From NCBI GenBank assembly GCA_024275635.1, contig JAJRYT010000047.1, positions 1-34,119 of the forward strand: a stretch of DNA of 34,119 bases, read 5' to 3'. Source of the DNA: Chloroflexota bacterium. Its GTDB lineage: Bacteria; Chloroflexota; Anaerolineae; Promineifilales; Promineifilaceae. The notes beneath the pieces were generated by a model. It made no database searches. It had not been told where the DNA came from and was given only the letters and a program-made list of their open reading frames with translations. Below are positions 8,080-16,026 of this stretch, piece after piece; the stretch's first letter is position 1; each line of letters begins with the position of its first letter. A program made the translations under genes and the position numbers.

Positions 8080-9536
8080 AGTTTACCATTATCTGGCAAC
8101 TGTTTGCGCCGCTCAATCGTTTGCTCATAAGCATAGGCGGTGTTTAAGATAGTTGCCTCTTGCAATGTGTCGCCAATCAGTTGCAGGCCGATGGGCAAGC
8201 CTTTGCTGTCGAACCCGCAGGGGACGGAGAGGCCGCAGCCGGCGCTGAGGTTAAGCGACAGGGTGAAGATGTCGGCCAGGTACATGTTGAGCGGATCGTC
8301 GGCGCGCTCGCCGATTTTGAAGGCGGTGGTGGGGCAGGTGGGGCAGGCGATGACGTCTACCTGCTGGAAGGCGGCTTTGAAGTCGTTTTTGATGAGGGTG
8401 CGGACTTTGAGGGCACGGCCGTAATACGCATCATAATACCCAGCGCTCAACGCATACGTCCCCAGCATGATACGCCGCTTCACCTCCGGGCCAAACAGGG
8501 CGCGCGTTTGCTTGACCGAAGCAATCATGTCCGCCCCCTCGACGCGGGGACCGTAACGGACGCCGTCGTAGCGGGCCAGGTTAGCGCTGGCCTCGGCCGG
8601 GGCGATGAGGTAGTAGACGGGCAGAGCGTAGCGGGTGTGGGGCAAGCTGATGGGGCGGATTTCGGCCCCTAGTTTTTCTAATTGGGCGATGGCGGCGCGC
8701 ACGGCCGTTTCCACCTCCGCCTCAATCCCCTCAATAAAATACTCGGCCGGAACCCCCACCCTCAGCCCCTTGATGTCCCCCGTCAACGCCACTTCAAAAT
8801 CCTCGACGGGCACATCCAGCGACGTGCTGTCGCGCCGGTCGTAGCCGGTGGCAGCCTGGAAAAGGGCCGTCGTATCGGCCACCGTGCGGCCGAACATGCC
8901 CACCTGATCCAGCGACGAGGCAAAGGCGACGACGCCCCAGCGGGAGATACGGCCGTAAGTCGGCCTTAACCCCACCACCCCGCAAAACGAAGCCGGTTGG
9001 CGCACGCTGCCGCCCGTGTCCGTTCCCAGGGCGGCGTAGGCCATCTTCGCCGCCACCGCCGCCGCGCTGCCGCCGCTGCTGCCGCCGGGAACCCGCGTCA
9101 AATCCCAGGGATTGTGCGTGGTGAAGTAGCCGGAGTTTTCCGTGGACGACCCCATCGCAAACTCATCGGTGTTGGTCTTACCCAGGATGACGGCCCCGGC
9201 TTCCTTCAATCTCTCAACGACAAAAGCGTCGTAGGGCGGGATGAAGCCTTCCAGAATTTTGCTGCCAGCAGTCGTGGGTGCGCCTTTGGCAGCGATGATG
9301 TCCTTCACGGCGATGGGCACGCCCAGCAGCGGCGATTCCTCGCCGTTGGCAATCCGTTTGTCGGCTTCAGCCGCCTGTTCCAATGCCATCTCGTCGGTGA
9401 CGGTCAGGTAGCTTTTAATCTCGTTGTCCTGCTCAACGATGCGATCCAGCATCGCCTGCGTGGCGGCAACGCTGCTGGTTTTGCCCTGTCGCAGCGCGGT
9501 GCGAAGTTCGGTTAAGTTTAGTTCAGTTAAGTTCAT
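8076..9536 (-). CDS. gatA: Aspartyl/glutamyl-tRNA amidotransferase subunit A (GatA)
   Basis: GatA is the amidase subunit that releases ammonia from glutamine for GatB. The chosen ATG at 9536 gives 486 residues, the usual length. The open frame extends further upstream but only through the 3' end of the SanA-like gene. The amidase-signature catalytic triad is visible: Lys78 in VPIAVKDI, the GGSSGGS loop at 151-157, and cis-Ser177 in DTGGSVRQ. The following FCGVVGLRPTYGR is typical. The C-terminus after AYEQ (TIERRKQLPDNGKL) differs from the duplicate copy at 7012-7246. The stop overlaps the next small gene as ATGA. Confidence 0.96.
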   Translation of the reverse strand: MNLTELNLTELRTALRQGKTSSVAATQAMLDRIVEQDNEIKSYLTVTDEMALEQAAEADKRIANGEESPLLGVPIAVKDIIAAKGAPTTAGSKILEGFIPPYDAFVVERLKEAGAVILGKTNTDEFAMGSSTENSGYFTTHNPWDLTRVPGGSSGGSAAAVAAKMAYAALGTDTGGSVRQPASFCGVVGLRPTYGRISRWGVVAFASSLDQVGMFGRTVADTTALFQAATGYDRRDSTSLDVPVEDFEVALTGDIKGLRVGVPAEYFIEGIEAEVETAVRAAIAQLEKLGAEIRPISLPHTRYALPVYYLIAPAEASANLARYDGVRYGPRVEGADMIASVKQTRALFGPEVKRRIMLGTYALSAGYYDAYYGRALKVRTLIKNDFKAAFQQVDVIACPTCPTTAFKIGERADDPLNMYLADIFTLSLNLSAGCGLSVPCGFDSKGLPIGLQLIGDTLQEATILNTAYAYEQTIERRKQLPDNGKL

Positions 9537-9552
9537 ATCGCCTGTGTAGTCA

Positions 9553-10188
9553 TCAATTAATTGGTATCGGATCGCCCAATACGGGCGCGGGCAGATGCCT
9601 GATTGTATCCCACAAAGCAGCGGCCGTTGCCACTGTTTCCCGTATCTCATACCAGCGCGCGTCACGGTACGGCCGTAAATCCGCCGCTACCCCCACCGCA
9701 TCAATCCCCAACCGTTGGCAGGTGAACAGCGCTCGCGGCAAATGGAACTGCTGGGTTACCAAAACGGCCGTTTCCAACTGAAAAATCTCGCGCGCCCGAT
9801 AGCAAGTGTCATAAGTGCGCCGCCCGCCGTAATCGGGCTGGATGTCGTCGGGGCTGACGCCGTGCTGGATGGCGTAAGCCATCATCGCGCCCGGTTCGTC
9901 GTACTCTTCAAAGCGGTTGTCGCCGCTGACGAGGATTTTTTGCACGTTGCCGTCCTGGTAGAGGGTAACGGCCGTCTCCATCCGATCGCGCAACACGGAA
10001 GATAAACGGCCGTTTTCATAAATCGCCGCCCCAAACACGATGGCGACCTGGTTGGCAGGGACGGTGGAGGGGGTGTAGATGGAACGGCCGTACACCCACT
10101 GCACCCCCTTCCGCCAGACAAAAGGTGAAACGGCAGCAATCAACAATATCACCACCCCGTAAAGGAACAATTTCCGCTTCCTCGACAA
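9553..10188 (-). CDS. SanA/DUF218 (YdcF-like) membrane-anchored protein
   Basis: A 211-residue protein with one N-terminal membrane segment (about 7-25) and then a DUF218 domain ([87 protein letters not shown]). These blocks are typical of the SanA/ElyC/YdcF family, linked in other bacteria to envelope integrity and cell-wall/lipid-carrier metabolism. The translation starts with TTG at 10188, supported by a GAGGA ribosome site about 8 bases upstream. It lies between gatC and gatA with spacings of 23 and 16 bases, so it probably shares their transcript although it has no known role in tRNA amidation. Confidence 0.88.
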   Translation of the reverse strand: MSRKRKLFLYGVVILLIAAVSPFVWRKGVQWVYGRSIYTPSTVPANQVAIVFGAAIYENGRLSSVLRDRMETAVTLYQDGNVQKILVSGDNRFEEYDEPGAMMAYAIQHGVSPDDIQPDYGGRRTYDTCYRAREIFQLETAVLVTQQFHLPRALFTCQRLGIDAVGVAADLRPYRDARWYEIRETVATAAALWDTIRHLPAPVLGDPIPIN

Positions 10189-10211
10189 TCTAATCCTCAG
10201 AACAGTTTGGT

Positions 10212-10505
10212 TTATTCATCCAACACAGATTGGATAAGGAATTGATTGTCTGCTTGCTTAGGCGCGTTGTGGAGGGTGTCTTCGATGGGCAAAGACGGCT
10301 CAACTGCGTCGTCGCGCAGGATATTTTGTTGGGCGACGGCGTGGGGGCTGGGGGGAACGCCCTCCAGGTCTAATTCATTGAGAACGGCCGCATAATCGAG
10401 TACGGCCGTTAACTGTTCCAAATATTGCCGCTTCTCTGCCTCGGTCAACTGGAGCCGGGCCAGGTGGGCGATTTTTTCAACATCTTTCAGGGTCAATCTT
10501 GACAT
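10212..10505 (-). CDS. gatC: Aspartyl/glutamyl-tRNA amidotransferase subunit C (GatC)
   Basis: A 97-residue small subunit that wraps around and stabilises the GatA-GatB interface. The family start [24 protein letters not shown] and the middle block [24 protein letters not shown] are clear. ATG at 10505 has a GGGAAA ribosome site. It is first of the gatC-sanA-gatA run. The preceding spacer (10506-10582) contains short word repeats. Confidence 0.95.
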   Translation of the reverse strand: MSRLTLKDVEKIAHLARLQLTEAEKRQYLEQLTAVLDYAAVLNELDLEGVPPSPHAVAQQNILRDDAVEPSLPIEDTLHNAPKQADNQFLIQSVLDE

Positions 10506-10517
10506 AACGCTTTCCCT

Positions 10518-10582
10518 GTAATCAGTAAGCCGTGAACCGTCATCCGATTACGGTTTACGGAACACGGTTTACGGAACACGGC
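10518..10582. repeat. Spacer of repeated words (ACGGTTTACGGAAC x2)
   Basis: A 14-base unit ACGGTTTACGGAAC is repeated perfectly twice (10550-10577) and begins a third time. Upstream, GTAATC (10518-10523) and GATTAC (10546-10551) face each other. AGCCGTGAACCGT (10528-10540) is roughly complementary to the repeats (ACGGTT, CACGGCT). The spacer can fold in several ways. It belongs to a class of word-repeat spacers seen elsewhere in this window. Confidence 0.7.
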
Positions 10583-11119
10583 TCACTCCTCTTCCTCGAA
10601 CTGCGCCTGGTACGCCTCTTCCGTCCAGAAATTCTCCGGCGCGGTCAGCTTGTCAATGAAGAGGACGCCGTTCAAATGATCAATCTCGTGCTGGAAAATG
10701 CGGGCCGTCCACCCCTTGAGACGCAGGCGCACCTTCTTGCCGTGCCGGTCTTGTCCCCGCACCCGGATCGCTTCGACGCGTTCCACCTCGCCCAGATAGC
10801 CGGGAATAGAAAGGCAGCCTTCGACACCGTCCACTACCTCGCGCGATTCCCATATAATTTCCGGATTGACAATAACATACAAATCCCGCGAATCGGGGAT
10901 TTCGTTACCGTCCTCATCCTCTTTGGGTAAATCCTCAATGACGGTCATGCGCAAGGAACGGCCGACTTGCGGCGCCGCCAGCCCCACGCCATTGGCCTGG
11001 CGCATCGTCTCAATCATGTTATCAATCAACGTTTGAAACTCCGGGCCAAAATCAGTCACGGGACGCGCTTTTTGGCGCAAAACGGGAGCGGGCAGGGTTA
11101 CGATTTCTAGTGTGGTCAT
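10583..11119 (-). CDS. def: Peptide deformylase
   Basis: Removes the formyl group from N-terminal formyl-methionine during translation; a metal-dependent cytoplasmic enzyme. All three family motifs are present: GVGLAAPQ (44-51), EGCLS (100-104, metal-ligand Cys102) and QHEIDHLNG (143-151, HExxH). The ATG at 11119 gives 178 residues and begins at the normal MTTLEIVTLPAPVLR. The longer open frame to 11173 reads through a repeat-rich spacer and is unlikely to be translated. It lies 60 bases downstream of the cyclic-nucleotide/PH gene. Confidence 0.96.
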   Translation of the reverse strand: MTTLEIVTLPAPVLRQKARPVTDFGPEFQTLIDNMIETMRQANGVGLAAPQVGRSLRMTVIEDLPKEDEDGNEIPDSRDLYVIVNPEIIWESREVVDGVEGCLSIPGYLGEVERVEAIRVRGQDRHGKKVRLRLKGWTARIFQHEIDHLNGVLFIDKLTAPENFWTEEAYQAQFEEEE

Positions 11120-11131
11120 GGTTGTAGCGTT

Positions 11132-11172
11132 TAGCTTGTCAGCATTTCTGCCAGTCAGCCAGTCAGCATTCA
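11132..11172. repeat. Short word-repeat spacer upstream of def
   Basis: The words GTCAGCAT and CAGTCAGC recur (TTGTCAGCAT, GCCAGTCAGC, CAGTCAGCATTC) within about 40 bases, between the stop of the PH-domain gene and the def start. It has the same style as other spacers of the window, with a different word. Confidence 0.55.
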
Positions 11173-11179
11173 TCCTTCC

Positions 11180-12952
11180 TCATTCATAATTTTCCTCCGT
11201 CGGCGTGCGACGCGGGATGCGGTCTTGTTCTGTAGCCTGCTTGTACACATCCAATAAAACAGCGTACTCTTTGCGGCGTTGATCCCCTTGTTTGATCGCT
11301 TGCTGGCGGCGGTATTGGTCGCGCCGCCGGAAAATATCGCTCTGCACGCGGTTGGGATTGGAGACGGTTTCAAACACGATGTCGGCCTGAGCGCCGGCGG
11401 TGTCAATGACAACATTGCCGTAATTGAACAAGGTAGCTAACAAATTGGGCCGGTCTGAGTTGATATTTTGCACGTTGCTCAACTCGGCTTGTTTACGGCT
11501 CTCGCCAAAGCCAAACGGCCGTCTGTCAATATCAATCACATAGCGGTCGGTCAACTGGAACGTGTCGTTGCGCCAATCTTCAACCTTCCAAACCAACCAG
11601 CCAAAGGCGCCTACAAATAAAATGGCGTCCACAACAGCCAATTCCGTCAAGGTAAACTGGAATATGCCCATCAACACCCAGTTCATGACCAGCAGCGCCA
11701 GCAATGCCGCCACTGGCCAAAGCGTCACTTGCAGCAAGACAAAGAAATGTTTGCGGTAGGTGATGACGTTGCCGACTTCGACCCGGCCTTGGTAACGTTG
11801 TTTGAAGGCTCGCCAGAAACCGGCAAAGGTAGCGGGTTGGGGAACGGCCGTTTCCAACGCATCCTCATCCTCTTCCTCTTCCTCCACCACCATATCGTAC
11901 CCGGACTGCACCTGGAAATGGCCCTCCACCGAGCGGCGCATCGTTGTCTGAGCCAGAGCCGCATTCAACGCCTGAACCCGCTGCCGCAGCCGGTTCAGCA
12001 CATCCTCCACCTGACGCGGATCATCAATGTTATCAAAGTAAACGGCTCCAGCTTGCGCCGCCGTCGTAATTCGTGCCGTACCAAAATTGAACAAATTGGC
12101 AATAAATGAACTTTTAACCGTAGCAACGCTCTGAATCTGGTCAATGGGAATCTTGGTGACGGTGGTGCGGAACGTACGCAAACTAAATTCGCGGTGCGCC
12201 AGATGCTTGTTGGTGATGACAAAGTAATCATTCGACCAATCCAGCAGCTCAAACAACAGCCACAAACCAAATAGGAGCAGCAAAAGCAGCGAAACTAGCA
12301 AACCAGGCGTCCCACTCCAGAACGATTCGGCCGGCTGACGGCTTAACAAAATAAACAGCCACAATGGGATGGTCAACAGAAAAATTCCCGGCAGAAAAAT
12401 TCGCAGCAGTAAATACCAATGACTGCGGCGCAGGTTCAATTCGACCAATTCATCGGGCAATAAACTGATGGCGGCGCTCTGTTTATCCGCTTTGATGCGG
12501 CTTTTTTGAGCCTCTTCCCATGCTTCTTCGGAGAGGCCGCCGATGTGGGTATCGGTGACATCGTAATCCGGCTCCAACTTTTCCAGCGCCGCCGGATGCT
12601 GCTCCAGAAATTGCAGGAAGCGGCTGCCTTCGATCATGAGGAGACGGCCGTTTCCGGCCGCTTTCACCGTTGCCGGATGGGCATCGGGTACAAAAAGCCA
12701 ATTGTCGCCCAGCCAATCCCCGGCAAAATAGGAACGGGAATCGCGTACCACGCCGCGCTCATCAACCCTGTGGGCAAATAAACGGCCGCTTTTCACAATG
12801 TATAAACAATCGGCCACATCCCGTTGGTAAGCAATAACCGCCCCATCTTCAAACTCATACTCGTCACTGATTTGGGCCAGCGCAAACAATTCATCCTCAT
12901 TCAGGGCGTCAAACAGTGGAAGTTGGGCTAAAAATTCGAGTTTATCAGTCAC
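11180..12952 (-). CDS. Cyclic-nucleotide-binding domain plus two bacterial PH domains, membrane protein
   Basis: A 590-residue protein. Residues about 1-115 look like a cNMP-binding (CRP/FNR effector) domain (LPLFDALNEDELFALAQISDEYEFEDGAVI, DCLYIVKSGRL). A pair of hydrophobic helices follows (about 180-240), then a bPH_2-type domain (DYFVITNKHLAHREF ... IPIDQIQSVATVKSSFIANLFNFGTARI). An acidic run VVEEEEEDEDALE comes next, then a second helix pair (about 400-450) and a second PH-type domain (DTFQLTDRYVIDIDRRPFGFGESRKQAELSNVQNI). The duplicated helix-pair/PH unit suggests an internal duplication. It probably senses a nucleotide or membrane state, but the ligand is unknown. The GTG start straddles an ACGGCCGT palindrome. 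It precedes def in the same direction. Confidence 0.82.
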   Translation of the reverse strand: MTDKLEFLAQLPLFDALNEDELFALAQISDEYEFEDGAVIAYQRDVADCLYIVKSGRLFAHRVDERGVVRDSRSYFAGDWLGDNWLFVPDAHPATVKAAGNGRLLMIEGSRFLQFLEQHPAALEKLEPDYDVTDTHIGGLSEEAWEEAQKSRIKADKQSAAISLLPDELVELNLRRSHWYLLLRIFLPGIFLLTIPLWLFILLSRQPAESFWSGTPGLLVSLLLLLLFGLWLLFELLDWSNDYFVITNKHLAHREFSLRTFRTTVTKIPIDQIQSVATVKSSFIANLFNFGTARITTAAQAGAVYFDNIDDPRQVEDVLNRLRQRVQALNAALAQTTMRRSVEGHFQVQSGYDMVVEEEEEDEDALETAVPQPATFAGFWRAFKQRYQGRVEVGNVITYRKHFFVLLQVTLWPVAALLALLVMNWVLMGIFQFTLTELAVVDAILFVGAFGWLVWKVEDWRNDTFQLTDRYVIDIDRRPFGFGESRKQAELSNVQNINSDRPNLLATLFNYGNVVIDTAGAQADIVFETVSNPNRVQSDIFRRRDQYRRQQAIKQGDQRRKEYAVLLDVYKQATEQDRIPRRTPTEENYE

Positions 12953-13010
12953 GGCCGTACCTGCCTTCTTGCCAGAATTTTAACATAAGACTCTGGCAGC
13001 GGGTAGAAAT

Positions 13011-14720
13011 CTAATGCTGCCAGGGTTCAAAATTCGTCAAAATCGAACCGCCCACAAATTCACGCAAAATCGAATCGCTGGCGATGTATCCCATACTACT
13101 ATCAGGCAGCGGGTCAAACCATTGCAAAAAAGCCAACAGCCGATTCGCCTCTACCCGTTCCGGCGTGCCCGGCTCCACTTGCAACAGCAGCGGCTGGGCC
13201 AGCTTCTTTAACACCGCCAATTCATACACCAACGCCGAGTTAAAAAAGACATCGGCATTGTTTTGGTTGGGGAAAATATACCGTTTTTCGCCGCGGCGCA
13301 CGCTGTGCCAACGGTGGATCGTATCGGCCGCCGAATAACCACGATGCGCCGCATCCCGGACAATACGGCGCAGCAGGCGCGTATCCGTCGTCGGCACCCG
13401 GTTATGCTTATCCAGGTTCAATTGTGTAAAAGCAGAAATGAAAATGCGGTATACCGACTCCGGCGGCAGCCCGGCCACCAGGCGCGGATTTAAGCCATGA
13501 ATGCCTTCAATCAAAATAACATGGTCAGTGTCGATGCGTAATTCATCGCCCCACTCCCGTTGGCCGGTGTGGAAGTTGTAAACAGGTTGGACAATGGTCT
13601 CCCCAGCCATCAACTGGCGTAAATGCTGGCGAAACAGAGGAACATCTACCGCGTCCAACGATTCATAGTCAAAATCTCCGTTCTTGTCACGAGGCGTATC
13701 TTCGCGGTTGACAAAGTAATTGTCCATGCCGATGGCAACAGGATAAATGCCCTGGGCCATGAGTTGAATGGCTAACCGCTTGCTAAAGGTCGTCTTACCG
13801 GCCGAGGTGGGGCCGGAGATCATGACGAGTTTGACTGCCGGGCGGCGGGCGGCAATGTCACCGGCGATAGTGGTAAGCTGCCGCTGGTGCAGCGCTTCGG
13901 CCACAAGGATGATTTCCTGGGTACGGCCGTTATTCAACACCCGGTTCAGCGCAGCAATATTGGGCACGCCGATAATGCTGAGCCAATCATCATACTCCCG
14001 AAAAACGCGGGCCAAAATCGGCTCATCCTCAAACGGCTGCAGCACACGCGGCTGCTGGCGGCGAGGGAATTGCAAAATAAACCCATCGCTGTAAGGACGT
14101 AACTCAAATACATCCAGATACCTGGTATTGGGAACCATAAACCCATGAAAATAATCACGCACGCCGTTCAACTCATACATCGTTAAATAATCTTTGCGCC
14201 GTCGGGCAAACAAATCCGCCTTTTCCATATCCCCTTCATCTCGAAAGAACTGAAGCGCTTCCTCCAGCGGGACTCTAACCTGGGTGATAGGTAGTTTTGC
14301 AGCAACCAGTTCCTGCATGCGCCGCCGCAACTGCGCCAATTCACCGTCTGTCAGCCGTTGGCGGTCATCCCGTTCGCAATAATAGCCGCCAAAGGGCATG
14401 GAATGATGAATGGTGATGGTACGGCCAGGAAACAATTCAGCAGCGGCGGCAATCATGAGGAAACTAAGGGAACGCCGGTAAATCCGCGTGCCGTCCGATT
14501 TGGCCGTTGTTTCCGGCTCCAGATCAGCGTCGGCCGTCATAGGAGTGGAGAGTTCACGCAGTTTTCCATTCATGATGGCGGCCACGATACGGCCGTTTAC
14601 CGTTAGATGCGCCGCTTCGATAAACGCCTCAATTGGCGTGCCGATCGGGCCGTCAAACGCCTGTCCATCGGCAAATCGAGCCTGTACCGTCTGGCGTATA
14701 GGTGCGGGAATGATACTCAT
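13011..14720 (-). CDS. Uridine kinase-like protein fused to TGS and threonyl-tRNA-synthetase-like SAD domains
   Basis: A 569-residue multidomain protein. Residues about 10-70 resemble a TGS domain (VQARFADGQAFDGPIGTPIEAFI). About 75-225 looks like the second additional domain of ThrRS (RRSLSFLMIAAAAELFPG, HHSMPFGGYYCE). From about 295 a P-loop kinase of the uridine kinase/phosphoribulokinase family follows, with Walker A GPTSAGKTT (303-311), DNYFVNREDTPRD, and an IEGIHGLNPRL motif. The kinase part would phosphorylate a nucleoside such as uridine. The N-terminal half may bind RNA or nucleotides. This fusion is known in several bacterial phyla. The gene follows a strong hairpin and precedes the cNMP/PH gene by 58 bases. 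Confidence 0.9.
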   Translation of the reverse strand: MSIIPAPIRQTVQARFADGQAFDGPIGTPIEAFIEAAHLTVNGRIVAAIMNGKLRELSTPMTADADLEPETTAKSDGTRIYRRSLSFLMIAAAAELFPGRTITIHHSMPFGGYYCERDDRQRLTDGELAQLRRRMQELVAAKLPITQVRVPLEEALQFFRDEGDMEKADLFARRRKDYLTMYELNGVRDYFHGFMVPNTRYLDVFELRPYSDGFILQFPRRQQPRVLQPFEDEPILARVFREYDDWLSIIGVPNIAALNRVLNNGRTQEIILVAEALHQRQLTTIAGDIAARRPAVKLVMISGPTSAGKTTFSKRLAIQLMAQGIYPVAIGMDNYFVNREDTPRDKNGDFDYESLDAVDVPLFRQHLRQLMAGETIVQPVYNFHTGQREWGDELRIDTDHVILIEGIHGLNPRLVAGLPPESVYRIFISAFTQLNLDKHNRVPTTDTRLLRRIVRDAAHRGYSAADTIHRWHSVRRGEKRYIFPNQNNADVFFNSALVYELAVLKKLAQPLLLQVEPGTPERVEANRLLAFLQWFDPLPDSSMGYIASDSILREFVGGSILTNFEPWQH

Positions 14721-14748
14721 CAGGCGATTCCTTTTTTGGGGATCGAGA

Positions 14749-14791
14749 CTGGAGGCTGGAGACTGATCAATCTTTAGTCTCCAGCCTCCAG
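14749..14791. terminator. Perfect 16-bp hairpin between transglycosylase and uridine kinase genes
   Basis: CTGGAGGCTGGAGACT (14749-14764) and AGTCTCCAGCCTCCAG (14776-14791) are exact reverse complements around an 11-base loop. It may end the lytic-transglycosylase transcript. The word AGTCTCCAG recurs in the 25020-25084 spacer, linking the two spacers as one repeat family. Confidence 0.6.
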
Positions 14792-14854
14792 CCTTCAGAA
14801 ATAATCGGTTTATAATTCAATACTAAAGGCGGTATTTCATAGCAAGCGAGGTCG

Positions 14855-15838
14855 TCAACGATGCCAGGATGGGCAGTAGGAAGGCGCAAACCAACGAGTA
14901 CTAGCGCGTCCCCGTAAACGGCTCAAGCTGGGTAGGCAGGCTGTTAAAACACGTGGATTACTATTGGAAATTTTTACATTTGTCCGGCTCAGGCGTGCTT
15001 GCAGCTGAATGTCCAGGCTGTCGGGGCTGCCAAATGTGCCGGCGTCTATACCAATCGGTACGACCAGTGCGACTGGCACGGCATAACCTTTGACATAATA
15101 GCCCTGTCCCGATTGATCCACATAATGGTAGACGACATGCTCGCCATAGGTGTGTAACCCGGAAAGTGGTTGATCGCCCAATACCAGTAAGGATTCATTA
15201 GGCACATCACCCATTCGAATTTCTACGGCTATTGTCCATTGGGACGCAATGTCTGGTGAGACGCCGCTGCGCACGGCAACGGCCCGGCCGTAATTGTTCA
15301 AAACCCGGCTCGCATATTCACGGGGGACGGTGCGGTTGGCCTGACTCCAGCCGCCGCTGTAGGCCGCCAATGCGGCAAACAAATCCCCACCTGATTGGCG
15401 CACTATCTCCGACAAAATAGCCACGCCCCAGCGCAGGTTGGTGGAGGGGTTGGTTAACTCTTCCCCTGGCGGACGCCACTCCAATCCGGGGCTGGCCGGC
15501 ATGACGCCCATCAGCCCGACAGCCCCGACCCGGCTTACGACCAGGGGGTCGCCATTGGACTCTTCTTTTATGACGGAGGCAATGAAATCCGGGTCAAGCC
15601 CATAAAAATCGGCCAGGGCGCTAATGTATTCGGCCCAGCGCTGAATGGATGGCCCCCAAATGGCGGATAGGATATCTGGTTCAGACTCTTTGTTGTCTGG
15701 CTGCTGCACCGGCGCAGCTTTGACAGATACGGCCGTTTGTGGACGCGCAACCATAAACAGCGTCATAGCGATGACGAGAAAAAAGGGGAGTTGTTTTATC
15801 CGTTTATGAACTGCCTGTAAATGACCCATTTCACGCAT
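14855..15838 (-). CDS. Secreted lytic transglycosylase (SLT domain)
   Basis: A 327-residue protein with an N-terminal signal or anchor segment (about 17-31) and an SLT/lysozyme-like domain at about 64-190. Features are YGLDPDFIASVIKEESNGDP with the likely catalytic Glu93, GAVGLMGVMP (106-114), then the TNPSTNLRWGVAILSEIV and AALAAYSGGW blocks. It would cleave peptidoglycan outside the membrane to give 1,6-anhydro ends. Residues about 200-285 are an unrecognised beta-rich domain. The last 40 residues (after NVKISNSNPRV) are Arg/Ser/Cys-rich and unlike the rest. A frameshift near the 3' end is possible but not proven. Confidence 0.88.
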   Translation of the reverse strand: MREMGHLQAVHKRIKQLPFFLVIAMTLFMVARPQTAVSVKAAPVQQPDNKESEPDILSAIWGPSIQRWAEYISALADFYGLDPDFIASVIKEESNGDPLVVSRVGAVGLMGVMPASPGLEWRPPGEELTNPSTNLRWGVAILSEIVRQSGGDLFAALAAYSGGWSQANRTVPREYASRVLNNYGRAVAVRSGVSPDIASQWTIAVEIRMGDVPNESLLVLGDQPLSGLHTYGEHVVYHYVDQSGQGYYVKGYAVPVALVVPIGIDAGTFGSPDSLDIQLQARLSRTNVKISNSNPRVLTACLPSLSRLRGRASTRWFAPSYCPSWHR

Positions 15839-15922
15839 GACTTGTCTACATAAGCCTTGTCTAACGGCATTCTAGCACAAGGGGAACGTAATTGCACTAG
15901 CCAAAATGAACGCAATGATTTT

Positions 15923-16026
15923 CAGGAATTTCGTAACGACTACCCCTCCCGGAGGTTGGCCTGACAATACCAGCCAACTACTTGTGAACTTCCATGAGGG
16001 CGCCTTAATCGTTACGGAATTTCAGG
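15923..16026. other. Nested inverted repeat, possible structured RNA or small mobile element
   Basis: AGGAATTTCGTAACGA (15924-15939) faces TCGTTACGGAATTTCAGG (16009-16026) with one extra base. Inside are CTCCCGGAG, GTTGGC (15954-15959) facing GCCAAC (15973-15978), and CTTGTGAACTTCC. The region is the spacer between the unknown gene at 16022-16540 and the transglycosylase. It could be a leader or terminator of the minus-strand genes or a MITE-like unit. No transposase is attached. Confidence 0.5.

Noticed and set aside
9536..9665. Longer gatA start (extra 43 residues)
   Set aside because: The extension reads through the end of the SanA-like gene. The family N-terminus begins at the ATG at 9536.
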